A DNA stretch of 64,000 nt from G963667675 sp965249215 (GTDB lineage: Bacteria > Chloroflexota > Dehalococcoidia > Lucifugimonadales > UBA3495). A model generated the notes under the pieces. That model did not search any database. It worked only from the letters and a program-made list of their open reading frames with translations, and was not told the origin of the DNA. Positions 28,485-37,669 of the stretch are shown piece by piece. A program made the position numbers and the translations under genes. The DNA is taken from NCBI GenBank assembly GCA_965249215.1, contig CBDFLN010000001.1, positions 1,138,567-1,202,566 on the forward strand, given 5' to 3'. Position 1 is the stretch's first letter, and each line of letters starts with the position of its first letter.

Positions 28485-28524
28485 TACCATCGGCTTTTCA
28501 GGGGTGGCAACCCGTAGAGTTCCT

Positions 28525-29055
28525 ATGCGTTATAATCTCGCACAATTGCTAAAGGAGCCCATAGGCTCAAGTCGTGAATATCAGCTGGATGAAAGCTTTA
28601 CCGGCCCGGATTGCTTCGCCGAAGCGGCCCGGGGCCCGGTCAGCTTTCTGCGGACCCATCGAGGTGTACTTGCCAGAGCGCAACTCCAAATCCGGTCGAC
28701 TCTGGTTTGCAGCAGGTGTTTAGGTGACTACGGCCATTCGTCCAACCTTTCCATCGAAGAGGAGTTTTTCCCCACCGTAAGTGTTCAAACCGGGCAAAGT
28801 CAGCCCGTTCCGACCGAAGCGTATGAAAACTCTCTTATCGACGGCAGGCATGTCTTGGATTTGGCCGACACCATCAGGGAGTGCGTTGTAACCGATATGC
28901 CAATGAAACCCCTGTGCCGCCGAGAGTGTTTGGGACTGTGTCAATCGTGCGGCGCCGACTTGAACTTAAGGCGTTGCGATTGCCAAGATTCACCGGAGGC
29001 CCCCCGCTGGTTGGGCCTCCCGGAGTTAGTGAAGCATGGGTGCGGTACCGAATAA
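28525..29055 (+). CDS. DUF177 (YceD-type) protein
   Basis: The 176-residue protein has the family's Cys pairs: VCSRCLGDY (C63/C66) and a C-terminal CRRECLGLCQSCGADLN, which probably bind zinc. DUF177 genes almost always precede rpmF and take part in 23S rRNA or L32-related ribosome assembly, as shown for YceD homologues in plants and bacteria. Here it overlaps rpmF by 20 bp. ATG at 28525 is chosen as it fits the promoter and family start. Confidence 0.88.
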   Translation: MRYNLAQLLKEPIGSSREYQLDESFTGPDCFAEAARGPVSFLRTHRGVLARAQLQIRSTLVCSRCLGDYGHSSNLSIEEEFFPTVSVQTGQSQPVPTEAYENSLIDGRHVLDLADTIRECVVTDMPMKPLCRRECLGLCQSCGADLNLRRCDCQDSPEAPRWLGLPELVKHGCGTE

Positions 29056-29218
29056 AAAACTAACCAGGGCGCGCAAAGGCCGGCGTCTCAACTCTCACAA
29101 GCTGAAGCCCGTGAACCCTGCCTACTGTCCGCGTTGCCGCAGCGCCAAGCTGCCGCATGCCGTCTGCCGTCAGTGCGGTTTCTACCGCGGCCGGCAGGTC
29201 GTTGAGACCGCGGTGTAG
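29036..29218 (+). CDS. rpmF: Ribosomal protein L32
   Basis: The 60-residue basic protein of the 50S subunit has AVPNKKLTRARKGRRL at the N-terminus and a zinc ribbon CPRC...CRQCGFYRGR. It overlaps the DUF177 gene in another frame, a normal arrangement for this pair. Confidence 0.95.
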   Translation: MGAVPNKKLTRARKGRRLNSHKLKPVNPAYCPRCRSAKLPHAVCRQCGFYRGRQVVETAV

Positions 29219-29328
29219 CCTGCCCGAAGACTGCATAGAGACAGAATTAACATGCAGCAAATCATTGACCTTGCGTCTCATGTCCGCTCTAGTTGACTCG
29301 ATAATGGGAAGTGGTTTGGTATAGCAGA

Positions 29329-30287
29329 ATGAAACAAGTAGTTGACAATCACGGCGCCAAGAAACAGGCTTATGTTTTCCCTGGGCAAGGTTCCCAGTCC
29401 GTCGGAATGGGCTGGGAGCTTTTTTGCGCCTCACCGGCTGCCAGGGAGGTCTTCCAAGAGGCCGATGCAAGCCTTGGCGTCGATTTGTCCAGCTTAATCT
29501 TTAACGGGCCCAGCCGAGAACTCCAGGACACCATTAACTCCCAGCCGGCCATTATGACTGTAAGCATTGCCTGCTGGAAAGCCTGGGAAGAGACGGCGGG
29601 GCCGGCCGCGTCCAAACCCGTTGTGTTGGCAGGGCATAGCCTGGGTGAGTACACAGCCATGGTGGTCGCCGGCGTCATGGGATTCGGAGACGCCGTCAAG
29701 CTGGCCCGTGAGCGGGGAAGGTTGATGCAAGCGGCCTCCAAAGACCGGCCTGGGAGCATGGCAGCCGTCATCGGGCTGAACGAGTTTGCCCTGGAGCAAA
29801 TCTGCTCTGAAACCGGCGTAGAGTTGGCAAACATCAACTCCGACGACCAAATAGTAATCAGCGGAGACAAAATTGCGGTGGCCCGGGCCGTGGACCTCGC
29901 CTTTGCCCGCGGCGCCCGCAGGACTATTCCGCTGCCGGTAAGCGGCGCTTTTCACTCGTCTTGCATGCAAGGGGCGAAATTGGGTCTGGCTCAAGCCGTA
30001 GACGCCCTGGAATTTCGGGACCCCCAGGTCCCCATCATCGCAAATTCCGATTCCGCCCCCCTTTCCACAGGTGACGCGGTCAGAAAAGAGTTGATCCAGG
30101 GGCTATGCCGGTGCGTCCACTGGAAAGAGAACGTCAGATACATGGTCGCTTCAGGAGTGTCCCAATTCTTGGAATTCGGCCGGCAGGGGTGCTGGCTGGC
30201 TTAATCAAGCGGATAGACCGAGGGGTCGAGGCGGTTGCGTTATCGGACCCGGAGTCCATTAATAAGCTGACCTCGGACGCGGCTTAG
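29329..30287 (+). CDS. fabD: Malonyl-CoA:ACP transacylase, single-base frameshift near the 3' end
   Basis: FabD moves malonyl from CoA to ACP. Motifs are GQGSQ (19-23), the nucleophile Ser in GHSLGEY (about 104) and the catalytic His in SGAFHSS (about 209). The frame from the ATG stops at 30204 after EFGRQGCWLA. The following DNA, shifted by one base, encodes AGVLAGLIKRIDRGVEAVAL and ends at 30287, exactly the family's C-terminus. The break sits at GGCCGGCAGGGG (about 30178-30189), where one more C would give EFGPAGVLAGLIKRI. So the gene is full length apart from one lost base, either a sequencing error in a C run or a real mutation. NusB and ACP genes follow. Confidence 0.85.
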
Positions 30288-30314
30288 GACCTGTGACGCG
30301 GCATTAAGTGCACC

Positions 30315-30779
30315 ATGCCCCAGGCAAAGCTCAAGGATCTGAGACGCAGGGCCAGAATGGCGGCCCTTCAATCATTGTTCGCGGCGGACGTTAAGGGTGA
30401 GGCCGCCGAATCTTCTTTGGCATGGCTCGCCGAGGAAGACTTGCTGGAAGAGCCGATCGTCAACTTTGCTGCATCCTTGATCAGAGGTGTGACTGACAGC
30501 AAGCCGGACTTGGACAGGGTGATACAGCGTTACGCGACTGCTTGGCCCGTTCCGCTGCTGTCGGTGGTCGACCGCAACATTCTTCGCATCGCTTTGTTTG
30601 AATTGCTGCATACCCCCAATGTGCCTCCCAAGACTGCCGTCGACGAGGCCGTAGAGTTGGCCAAGTTGTTCGGCAGCGACAACTCCGCCCGGTTTGTCAA
30701 CGGCGTTCTTGGGTCGGTAATGACCGAATTGGATGTGGCGGGGATGGTCCCCGCCCATACCCGGCCGGAAGGGAGATGA
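30315..30779 (+). CDS. nusB: Transcription antitermination factor NusB
   Basis: The 154-residue all-helical RNA-binding protein acts with NusE/S10 on boxA in rRNA transcripts. It starts with the typical RRRARMAALQSLFAAD and holds VDRNILRIALFELLH and AVDEAVELAKLFGSDNSARFVNGVLG, the best-conserved part. It lies between fabD and acpP, with 4 bases between its stop and the start of acpP. Confidence 0.93.
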   Translation: MPQAKLKDLRRRARMAALQSLFAADVKGEAAESSLAWLAEEDLLEEPIVNFAASLIRGVTDSKPDLDRVIQRYATAWPVPLLSVVDRNILRIALFELLHTPNVPPKTAVDEAVELAKLFGSDNSARFVNGVLGSVMTELDVAGMVPAHTRPEGR

Positions 30780-30783
30780 CGGT

Positions 30784-31044
30784 TTGGCCACTGTCTATGA
30801 TCGCATTAAAGCCATCGCTGTCGACAAGCTAGGGGTCGACGAAGAGACCGTAACCGAGGCGTCGTCCTTTGTTGAGGATCTCGATGCCGACTCGTTGGAC
30901 CTGGTCGAGCTAATCATGGCTTTCGAAGAAGAGTTTTCTACCGAAGGCCAGTCACTGGAAATCTCTGATGAAGACGCCGCCAACATCGCTACCGTAGGCG
31001 ACGCAGTATCCTATTTGAAGCAACACGGCGTCACGGATGGCTAG
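30784..31044 (+). CDS. acpP: Acyl carrier protein
   Basis: The acidic 86-residue protein carries acyl groups on a phosphopantetheine arm attached to Ser37 in DADSLDLVELIMAFEEEF. Helices 3 and 4 (ISDEDAANIATVGDAVSYL) are standard. Start is TTG at 30784, giving MATVYDRIKAIAV; there is no ATG nearby. FabD, its partner, is two genes upstream. Confidence 0.93.
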   Translation: MATVYDRIKAIAVDKLGVDEETVTEASSFVEDLDADSLDLVELIMAFEEEFSTEGQSLEISDEDAANIATVGDAVSYLKQHGVTDG

Positions 31045-31154
31045 AAAGACCGGCCACGGGATTTTCGTGTGAGCCGGGGCGGGCGTCTGCCGCTGTTCGT
31101 CGGCTGAGTTAACCTTCTTTAACGTCCTAAAGAATAACCGGGGTGACGGGGGCC

Positions 31155-31775
31155 ATGGACAGTTTGCATGAAGTTGCTCAACTGGTCCAACAGTGTACTG
31201 ACTGCCCCTTATCTCAGACCCGGACCAATGCGGTGCCCGGAGAAGGCCCTGACAACGCCGACTTGATGTTCATTGGCGAGGGCCCGGGGTACCACGAAGA
31301 CCGGCAAGGGCGCCCCTTCGTCGGCCAGGCGGGGCAGTTCCTGGATGGTCTCCTGGCTTCTATTGGCACAAACCGGCGCCAGGTCTTCATCGCCAATATG
31401 ATTAAATGCCGGCCGCCCGAGAACCGCGACCCGATGCCCCATGAAATCTCCGCGTGCCAAAAGTACCTGCAACGCCAGATAGAACTGGTAAACCCCAAGC
31501 TCATCGTTACACTAGGCAGGTTCTCCTTGGGCTACTTTTTTCCTGGTGAAAGTATCAGCCGGTCCCGGGGCAGGCTCCGGGAAAAAGATGGACGTAGAAT
31601 CTACCCGGTGATGCATCCCGCGGCCGGGTTGCGCCGCCAGGAGTTGCGGGATTCCATAATCCAAGACTTCCAGGCGATTCCAGCTATATTGGAACAGGCG
31701 CTCCCTTCCCCCTCGGTAGAAGCTGACGTGGAACAGCAGGAAACTTGCTCCCCGGAACAGTTAAGCCTTTTTTAG
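31155..31775 (+). CDS. Uracil-DNA glycosylase, family 4
   Basis: This iron-sulfur enzyme removes uracil from DNA. The 206-residue protein has the four cluster Cys: C14 and C17 (CTDC), C85 (KCRPP) and C101. The motif GEGPGYHEDRQGRPFVGQAG (41-60) and H154 in VMHPAA are the catalytic and uracil-binding blocks. ATG at 31155 is chosen over an upstream in-frame start. The C-terminal SLF end overlaps the RNase J frame by up to 31 bp. Confidence 0.9.
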   Translation: MDSLHEVAQLVQQCTDCPLSQTRTNAVPGEGPDNADLMFIGEGPGYHEDRQGRPFVGQAGQFLDGLLASIGTNRRQVFIANMIKCRPPENRDPMPHEISACQKYLQRQIELVNPKLIVTLGRFSLGYFFPGESISRSRGRLREKDGRRIYPVMHPAAGLRRQELRDSIIQDFQAIPAILEQALPSPSVEADVEQQETCSPEQLSLF

Positions 31776-33448
31776 AGTTCGACCATAACTTGACACCTAA
31801 CCTACGCATCATCCCCTTGGGCGGGCTTGGGGAAATTGGCAAAAACATGATGGCCCTCGAATGTGGCGGCGATATCGTCGTCATTGATTGCGGGGTCCAA
31901 TTCCCTGAAGAGGATATGCTGGGAGTCGACCTGATCATTCCCGACATCTCCTACTTGTTGGAACGCCAAGAACAGGTCCGCGGCATCCTCATCACCCACG
32001 GGCACGAAGACCATATCGGCGCCTTGCCTTTCATACTGCCCCAACTGAATGCGCCGGTGTATGCCCCCGGCTTGGCCCGCGGGCTCATTTCGGTCAAACT
32101 CAAAGAGCGGCGGGCGGCGCGCGACGCCACTCTCGAAACCATTGAACCGGGAATACCATACCAATTCGGGGACAACATCCGCGCCAGTTGGTTCCGTGTC
32201 TGCCACAGCATCCCCGACGCCATGGGCCTGGCAATCGAGACCCCCGCAGGTACGGTGATACACACTGGGGACTTCAAAATCGATCACACTCCGGTGGACG
32301 GCCGCACCATAGACTTGGCGACCCTTGCCCGGCACGGTTCCCAGGGTGTGCTTCTGCTGCTGTCCGACTCCACCTACGCCGAAGTGCCGGGATACACCCC
32401 CTCGGAGCGGGTAGTGGGTGAGGCTTTGGACCGGGCGATAGGCGATGCGCCCGGCCGGGTCATGGTGGCCTCCTTCGCTTCCCTCATATCCAGGATCCAG
32501 CAGGTGCTTGATGCTGCCAGCAAGCACGGCCGAAAAGTTAGCATCATCGGCCGCAGCATGGTGGACAGCGTTCAGGTTGCGGCCGAGACCGGTTATCTCA
32601 AAGTCCCGCCGGGGGTTCTGTTGCCCCTGGCTGAAACCCGCCGCCTGCCCTCGGAGAAAGTGGTCTTGATGACCACCGGCAGCCAGGGTGAACCCACCTC
32701 GGCCTTGGTGCGCATCGCCAACGGGGACCACCGGGACGTTCGGATTATGGAAGGGGACACCGTCATTGTCTCGGCAACCCCTATTCCAGGAAATGAGTTG
32801 GCCGTCAGCCGCACCATTGACAATTTGCTCCGGCATGGCGCCAAGGTCCTTTACGACCGCGTGGCATTGGTCCACGTTCACGGCCATGCCAGCCAGGAGG
32901 AGTTGAAGACGGTGCTCAGCCTGGTGCGGCCGCGGTTTTTCGTGCCGGTTCATGGCCAATACCGGCACCTGATGGCCCACGCCCAGTTGGCTTGGGACCA
33001 GGGACTCGCCGAGTCGGGTATTTTCGTGTTGGAAGACGGCGACGTGCTGGAGATCTCCGGCGACTCGGCGCAAGTGGTGGATAAAGTGCCGGCCGGCCCC
33101 ATCTTCATCGACGGCCTCACAACCCGGGATGACCGCAGCCAGGTGCTCACCCAGCGGCGGGAACTCTCCAAAGACGGCGTCGTCGTGATTGTTATCTCCG
33201 CAGACAAGCGCACTGGCCTGCCGACCGCCCCGCCAAAGATAGTCAGCAGCGGCTTTATTGACGAGGAGGAGACCGCCGAACTCTATGAAGAAATAACTGG
33301 AGAGGTGGAAAGAATCCTCCAGTCCTCCCCCGAAACGCCGGGCTCCTACGGGCCAACCAACGAGAAAATCAGGAAAACTGCCCGCGGACTCATAGCTAAC
33401 GCCACTGGCCGACGCCCTATGATTATTCCAGTGGTTCTGGAAATCTAA
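31745..33448 (+). CDS. Ribonuclease J
   Basis: This metallo-beta-lactamase/beta-CASP enzyme performs 5'-3' exo- and endonucleolytic RNA decay. The core has LGGLGEIGKNM, VIDCGVQFPE and zinc motif HGHEDHIG (85-92), then HTGDFKID, the beta-CASP region with ASLISRIQQVLD and GRSMVDSV, TTGSQGEPTSALVRIANGDH, and HVHGHAS; the C-terminal domain is present. Length (567) is normal. TTG at 31745 overlaps the UDG gene; TTG at 31790 is an equally good start and would avoid the overlap. Confidence 0.93.
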   Translation: MLPGTVKPFLEFDHNLTPNLRIIPLGGLGEIGKNMMALECGGDIVVIDCGVQFPEEDMLGVDLIIPDISYLLERQEQVRGILITHGHEDHIGALPFILPQLNAPVYAPGLARGLISVKLKERRAARDATLETIEPGIPYQFGDNIRASWFRVCHSIPDAMGLAIETPAGTVIHTGDFKIDHTPVDGRTIDLATLARHGSQGVLLLLSDSTYAEVPGYTPSERVVGEALDRAIGDAPGRVMVASFASLISRIQQVLDAASKHGRKVSIIGRSMVDSVQVAAETGYLKVPPGVLLPLAETRRLPSEKVVLMTTGSQGEPTSALVRIANGDHRDVRIMEGDTVIVSATPIPGNELAVSRTIDNLLRHGAKVLYDRVALVHVHGHASQEELKTVLSLVRPRFFVPVHGQYRHLMAHAQLAWDQGLAESGIFVLEDGDVLEISGDSAQVVDKVPAGPIFIDGLTTRDDRSQVLTQRRELSKDGVVVIVISADKRTGLPTAPPKIVSSGFIDEEETAELYEEITGEVERILQSSPETPGSYGPTNEKIRKTARGLIANATGRRPMIIPVVLEI

Positions 33449-33502
33449 GCGGGTTATAGTCCGTTCTGGTTCCCGCCTGTTGCTCTGACCATGGAGGTTC
33501 CC

Positions 33503-35725
33503 ATGGCCCGGTCCTCACGTCGGCCGACGCGCGTTTCACGTTTATCTTTTATCCAGCTTATTCGCAGAGGCCCCTCCTCCGCAGCCAAGGGTCTGCTCTT
33601 AGCTGCTTTGGCTATCGCCGCGGGTGTGTGGTTCTGGTGGTCGCCAGGGTCCAGGGGTTGGTTCGTGGAATCCCTCGGTTACGGCTGGATTCCGGTGGGA
33701 ATATGGCTGGCCGTAGCCATTACCGCCATCGTCCATCACCGCAGCGCGGTGCACAAGAGCTGGCAATGGTGCGTCGCCGCGGCTGCTCTGGCCGCTATCT
33801 CCATAGGCGTGTTGTCCCTGTTTCACACCGGCAGCGAGACGTTTTCCGAGACCGGGCTCAGCGGAAGCTGGGGCCAGCTGTTGGGCGGGTCGCCAATCGG
33901 TTTGGCTGTAGCCAAGTTGGCTGCCATTGCTCTTCTTTCGCCTCTGGCTCTCCTTTCCCGGCCGGTGGGACGGGTCTATTGGCGGGGTCTTATCTACGTC
34001 GGGCTGGCTTTCTATTACGCGCCGGTCTACATATACAAGGGCCTTCACCATGGCTGGCTGTTCGTAGACCGGCGTCTACGCCCGGCATTGAACCCGGCTC
34101 CCGTCTGGCGCTTTCTCGCCAGGCCCGGCGCGGCGATGCTTCGCTGGGTGCCGGGCTGGCGAAGACACCGGCGGGACGCGCCTAAAGCCGCGGGCGCCTC
34201 TGGACCGGGCCCGTGGGCTGACACCGGAGCCGGAACGATTCCCAGCTGGCCGTCCGGGGAGGAAGAGGCCCCGCCTGTCGTCGCCGCCCCTGCCGGCCAG
34301 GGACCAGACCGGCGAAAGGGCCCGCAATGGCAACTCCCCAGCATTGATCTATTGAGCCCCCCGGAGACGCGCGAAACATCTCAAGGCGCCTTGGAGGACA
34401 TGGGCCGGAACATTGAAAGCACCCTGACCGACCACGGCGTAGTGGTCGAGGTCAAGGAAATAAAAGCGGGCCCCAGGGTCGTCCAGTTCGGATTGGCGCC
34501 CGGGTGGCTGGCCAGGAGACGAGACGGCGCCAAGGGCGAAGACGACGACAGCGTCCAGCGCAGCCGGATCAAGGTAAGGGATATCCTGGGAAGGGAACAA
34601 GACCTTGCCCTGGCCCTCCAGACCCCCTACCTCCGTATCGAGGCGCCCATACCTGGAGAGGGGCTGGTGGGGCTGGAAGTGCCCCACCCCTCCCCCGCCA
34701 AGGTCCATCTACGGGAGGTCATGTCCAACCCATCCTTCAACTCGCTTGTCGCCAAGAACGGCCTTCCCATGGCAATAGGACAAGACGCCGGCGGCGCCCC
34801 CGTCTCTTTGGACCTGGCGGCGCTTCCCCACATGTTGATTGCCGGAGCCACCGGCAGCGGCAAAAGCGTCTGCATCAATTCCATCATCGCCTCCTTCTTG
34901 TTGACCAAGACCCCGGACAAGTTGCGGTTCTTGATGGTAGACCCCAAGAGGGTGGAGTTGACGCCCTTCAACGGAATCCCCCACCTGATGACTCCGGTAA
35001 TTACGGAAATCGACGAGGTCAACACCGCCCTGCTCAGCTTGATGCGCGAGATGTTCCGCCGGTACAAGGTCATGGAAGACGTGGGCGTCCGCAACCTGGC
35101 CGCCTACAACAAGAAGGCTCCTGAGCCTTGGCCCTATCTCGTGTTGGTGGTCGACGAGCTGGCCGACCTGATGATTGCCGGCGGCTTCGAGGTGGAACAG
35201 AACCTGGTCCGCCTGGCCCAATTGGGGCGCGCCACCGGGATTCACCTGGTATTGGCAACTCAGCGGCCGTCCGTCAACGTCGTGACCGGCTTGCTCAAGG
35301 CTAATATTCCCACCAGGATAGCCTTCGCCGTGGCGTCCCAGGTAGACTCCCGGGTCATTTTGGACACCGTCGGGGCGGAGAAACTCCTGGGCAAGGGCGA
35401 CATGCTCCTCTTGAACAACGAGTCTCCCAAGCCGCGGCGGGTGCAAGCGACCTTGGTCTACGACAAAGAAGTTGAAGAGTTGGTCGCCCACTGGGTCAAA
35501 CAAGAGGGGCCGCCCCTGCCTGTTATCTCTATGAGCGACCCGGAGGCCGAAGACGGCGACGACGAAAACCCGGACGACAGGTTGATGGACCAAGCCCGCA
35601 ACCTTGCCGTCCGCCTTCCCAACCTGTCTTCCTCCCTGTTGGAACGGCGGTTGAAGATCGGCGGTTCGCGGGCCGCCCAGTTGATGGAATCGCTGGAGGA
35701 CGAAGGGCTGCTGGTCTCTCGCTAG
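33503..35725 (+). CDS. ftsK: DNA translocase FtsK/SpoIIIE
   Basis: This ATP-driven DNA pump clears chromosome ends at division. The 740-residue protein has several N-terminal transmembrane helices (about residues 25-175), a short linker, the alpha/beta motor with Walker A GATGSGKSV (about 448), Walker B LVLVVDELADLMI and RLAQLGRATGIHLVLATQRPSVNVVTGLLKANIPTR, and a C-terminal winged-helix gamma domain (LLERRLKIGGSRAAQLMESLEDEG) that reads polarity sequences. ATG at 33503 (MARSSRR) is preferred; 33491 is also in frame. Follows RNase J by 54 bp. Confidence 0.93.
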   Translation: MARSSRRPTRVSRLSFIQLIRRGPSSAAKGLLLAALAIAAGVWFWWSPGSRGWFVESLGYGWIPVGIWLAVAITAIVHHRSAVHKSWQWCVAAAALAAISIGVLSLFHTGSETFSETGLSGSWGQLLGGSPIGLAVAKLAAIALLSPLALLSRPVGRVYWRGLIYVGLAFYYAPVYIYKGLHHGWLFVDRRLRPALNPAPVWRFLARPGAAMLRWVPGWRRHRRDAPKAAGASGPGPWADTGAGTIPSWPSGEEEAPPVVAAPAGQGPDRRKGPQWQLPSIDLLSPPETRETSQGALEDMGRNIESTLTDHGVVVEVKEIKAGPRVVQFGLAPGWLARRRDGAKGEDDDSVQRSRIKVRDILGREQDLALALQTPYLRIEAPIPGEGLVGLEVPHPSPAKVHLREVMSNPSFNSLVAKNGLPMAIGQDAGGAPVSLDLAALPHMLIAGATGSGKSVCINSIIASFLLTKTPDKLRFLMVDPKRVELTPFNGIPHLMTPVITEIDEVNTALLSLMREMFRRYKVMEDVGVRNLAAYNKKAPEPWPYLVLVVDELADLMIAGGFEVEQNLVRLAQLGRATGIHLVLATQRPSVNVVTGLLKANIPTRIAFAVASQVDSRVILDTVGAEKLLGKGDMLLLNNESPKPRRVQATLVYDKEVEELVAHWVKQEGPPLPVISMSDPEAEDGDDENPDDRLMDQARNLAVRLPNLSSSLLERRLKIGGSRAAQLMESLEDEGLLVSR

Positions 35726-35859
35726 CCCTTCCTGCCCTCCCTTCCTCCGGTCGATGTGGCTATGGCGTCCCCGCCTTTGGTATCATGGCGTCGCCGCCGG
35801 GCGTGCTAGCGGTTCCAAGATATAGATCACAGGCCTGCCGGCGCCGCTAAGGGGACCCA

Positions 35860-36507
35860 TTGGTAATCGACCTCCACTGCCACACGTACCCCAAGTCCGA
35901 TGACAGCTTCATGGCCCCCGATGAGCTGGTCGCAGCAGCAAAGTCGGCCGGCTTGGACGGCATCTGTCTCACCGAACATGACGCTTTCTGGTCCACTGAA
36001 GATATCGATGCCCTATCCCGCAGGCACGGATTTATGGTGCTGTCCGGCTCTGAAATCAATACCGATGCCGGCCACGTCCTGGCCTTCGGCCTCAGCCGCT
36101 ACGTCTTTGGCCTGCACAAGCTCTCCTTTCTGGAAGCCGCGGTTCGGCAGGCCGACGCAGTGGTGATTGCCGCCCACCCTTATCGCCGGCGTTTCCTCGA
36201 AGAAGCGGCCCAGGAGCCGCACGCCCGGGCCGAAATGCTGACACGCGCCGGCAACGACCCGCTGTTCAATTTGTGCGACGCCGTAGAAGGAATCAACGGT
36301 AGGGGGACCTCCGAGCAAAACCGGTTCTCACAGGACCTTGGCAAGTTGTTGGGCGCCAGGGCCACCGGCGGGAGCGACGCCCACCAGGTGAAACACGTGG
36401 GGGCCGCCGCCACCTACTTCCCTGGCTCTGTCCAAAATCTGGACGACCTCAAGCGCGAGTTGAGGGCCGGCAGGTTCCAAATGGTAGACTTGACCAAAGA
36501 TAGTTGA
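35860..36507 (+). CDS. PHP-domain metal-dependent phosphoesterase
   Basis: The 215-residue protein has all four PHP motifs: IDLHCHTY (H6, H8), LTEHDAF (about 38-42), AAHPYRR (about 104) and GSDAH (about 172-176), binding a tri-metal centre. Members act as histidinol-phosphatase-like, nucleotidase (5'-3' RNase AM) or polymerase-associated phosphatases. The substrate is not evident here. Start is TTG at 35860; an ATG in frame is missing near the first motif. Confidence 0.85.
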   Translation: MVIDLHCHTYPKSDDSFMAPDELVAAAKSAGLDGICLTEHDAFWSTEDIDALSRRHGFMVLSGSEINTDAGHVLAFGLSRYVFGLHKLSFLEAAVRQADAVVIAAHPYRRRFLEEAAQEPHARAEMLTRAGNDPLFNLCDAVEGINGRGTSEQNRFSQDLGKLLGARATGGSDAHQVKHVGAAATYFPGSVQNLDDLKRELRAGRFQMVDLTKDS

Positions 36508-36557
36508 TCCGGGCCCGAAGGACGCCGGCCATTGGGCCCGCGGGAAGGATTACCGGG

Positions 36558-37526
36558 GTGCTGAGGATCGAAAATCTGCACGTTCGTTACGAGACCCGGC
36601 AGGGCGACGTAAAGGCCCTCAACGGGGTCGATCTCGCGCAGGATGAAGGTGAGGTTTTTTGCCTGGTGGGGGAAAGCGGCGCCGGCAAAAGCACCCTGGC
36701 CCTGGCCGTCATGGGCTTGTTGCCGCCGTCCGCCTCCATCGACCAAGGCTCGGTGTTCTACGATGGCGTGGACCTCCTCCGGGCCGACCCGGAGTACCTA
36801 AGGCGGCTGCGGGGCCAGACAATTTCCTTGATTTTTGAGGACGCCCGGTCGGCGTTGAACCCTCTGAAACTGGTCGGCGACCAGATCGAGGAGGTAATCC
36901 TCCTACACACCGACGTGACGCCGCGCGTGGCCTACGGAATGACCCAGGATGTGCTGAGTGAACTGGGCATACCCGACCCTCGGCGCATCATGGGCCAGTA
37001 CCCGTCTAACTTGAGCGGCGGAATGTGCCAGCGGGTCATGCTGGCCATGGCGTTGGTCTTGGGCCCACGGCTCTTAATTGCCGATGAACCCACCTCCGGC
37101 TTGGACGTAACGTTGCAGGCCGAGGTGCTCGACCATCTCCGGCGTCTCTGCCGGGAGCGGCGCGCATCGATATTGCTGATAACCCACGATATGGCGGTCG
37201 TAGCCACTATGGCCCACCGTGTCGGCGTCATGTACGCCGGGTCGATAGTTGAGACCGCGGACGTCATTCCTTTGTTCAAGCGGCCGCGGCACCCCTATAC
37301 TTGGGCCCTGCTGCAGTCCATTCCCCGGTTGGACGATCCGGGCAAAAACTTGCGTCCGTTGCCTGGCAGCCCGCCGGACATGATTGCCTTGCCTGACGAA
37401 TGTCCATACCTGCCCAGGTGCCACAAAGCCCTCAACCAGTGCCGGGCGAGCAAGCGGCCTCCTTTGCGTGAATTGGAACAATCGCACGGCGTCGCATGCT
37501 ACAACCCGATGCATCCGGGAGCATAA
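36558..37526 (+). CDS. Peptide/nickel-type ABC transporter ATPase, orphan (OppD/DppD-like)
   Basis: The 322-residue ATPase has Walker A GESGAGKST (38-46), signature LSGGMCQRV (about 152), Walker B LLIADEPTSGLD and the C-terminal CPYLPRC plus Cys motif of OppD/DppD proteins. It would energise import of peptides or similar solutes, but no permease, binding protein or second ATPase is near. The Q-loop, normally IFQ(D/E)P, reads IFEDARSALNP with Glu94 in place of Gln (GAG at 36837-36839). Start is GTG at 36558. It may be a leftover of a deleted operon or serve permeases elsewhere. Confidence 0.85.
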   Translation: MLRIENLHVRYETRQGDVKALNGVDLAQDEGEVFCLVGESGAGKSTLALAVMGLLPPSASIDQGSVFYDGVDLLRADPEYLRRLRGQTISLIFEDARSALNPLKLVGDQIEEVILLHTDVTPRVAYGMTQDVLSELGIPDPRRIMGQYPSNLSGGMCQRVMLAMALVLGPRLLIADEPTSGLDVTLQAEVLDHLRRLCRERRASILLITHDMAVVATMAHRVGVMYAGSIVETADVIPLFKRPRHPYTWALLQSIPRLDDPGKNLRPLPGSPPDMIALPDECPYLPRCHKALNQCRASKRPPLRELEQSHGVACYNPMHPGA

Positions 37527-37669
37527 CCGCTCGTACCTCCGGTGTCTTGACCGTCACTGGCTCGTAACCGTTGACCGGCGCCGTCGGTTCTGAGTCGCTC
37601 ATTGCTGCTCGCCGGACTGCCAAAGGTTGGGCGACTGCCCCGGCCGCCCGTTCTGGTTTGCGGCGGCGC

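Noticed and set aside
29293..29325. Promoter TTGACT/TATAGC directly before fabD
   Set aside because: The spacer is 21 bp and the -10 lies only a few bases before the ATG, so it is probably chance.
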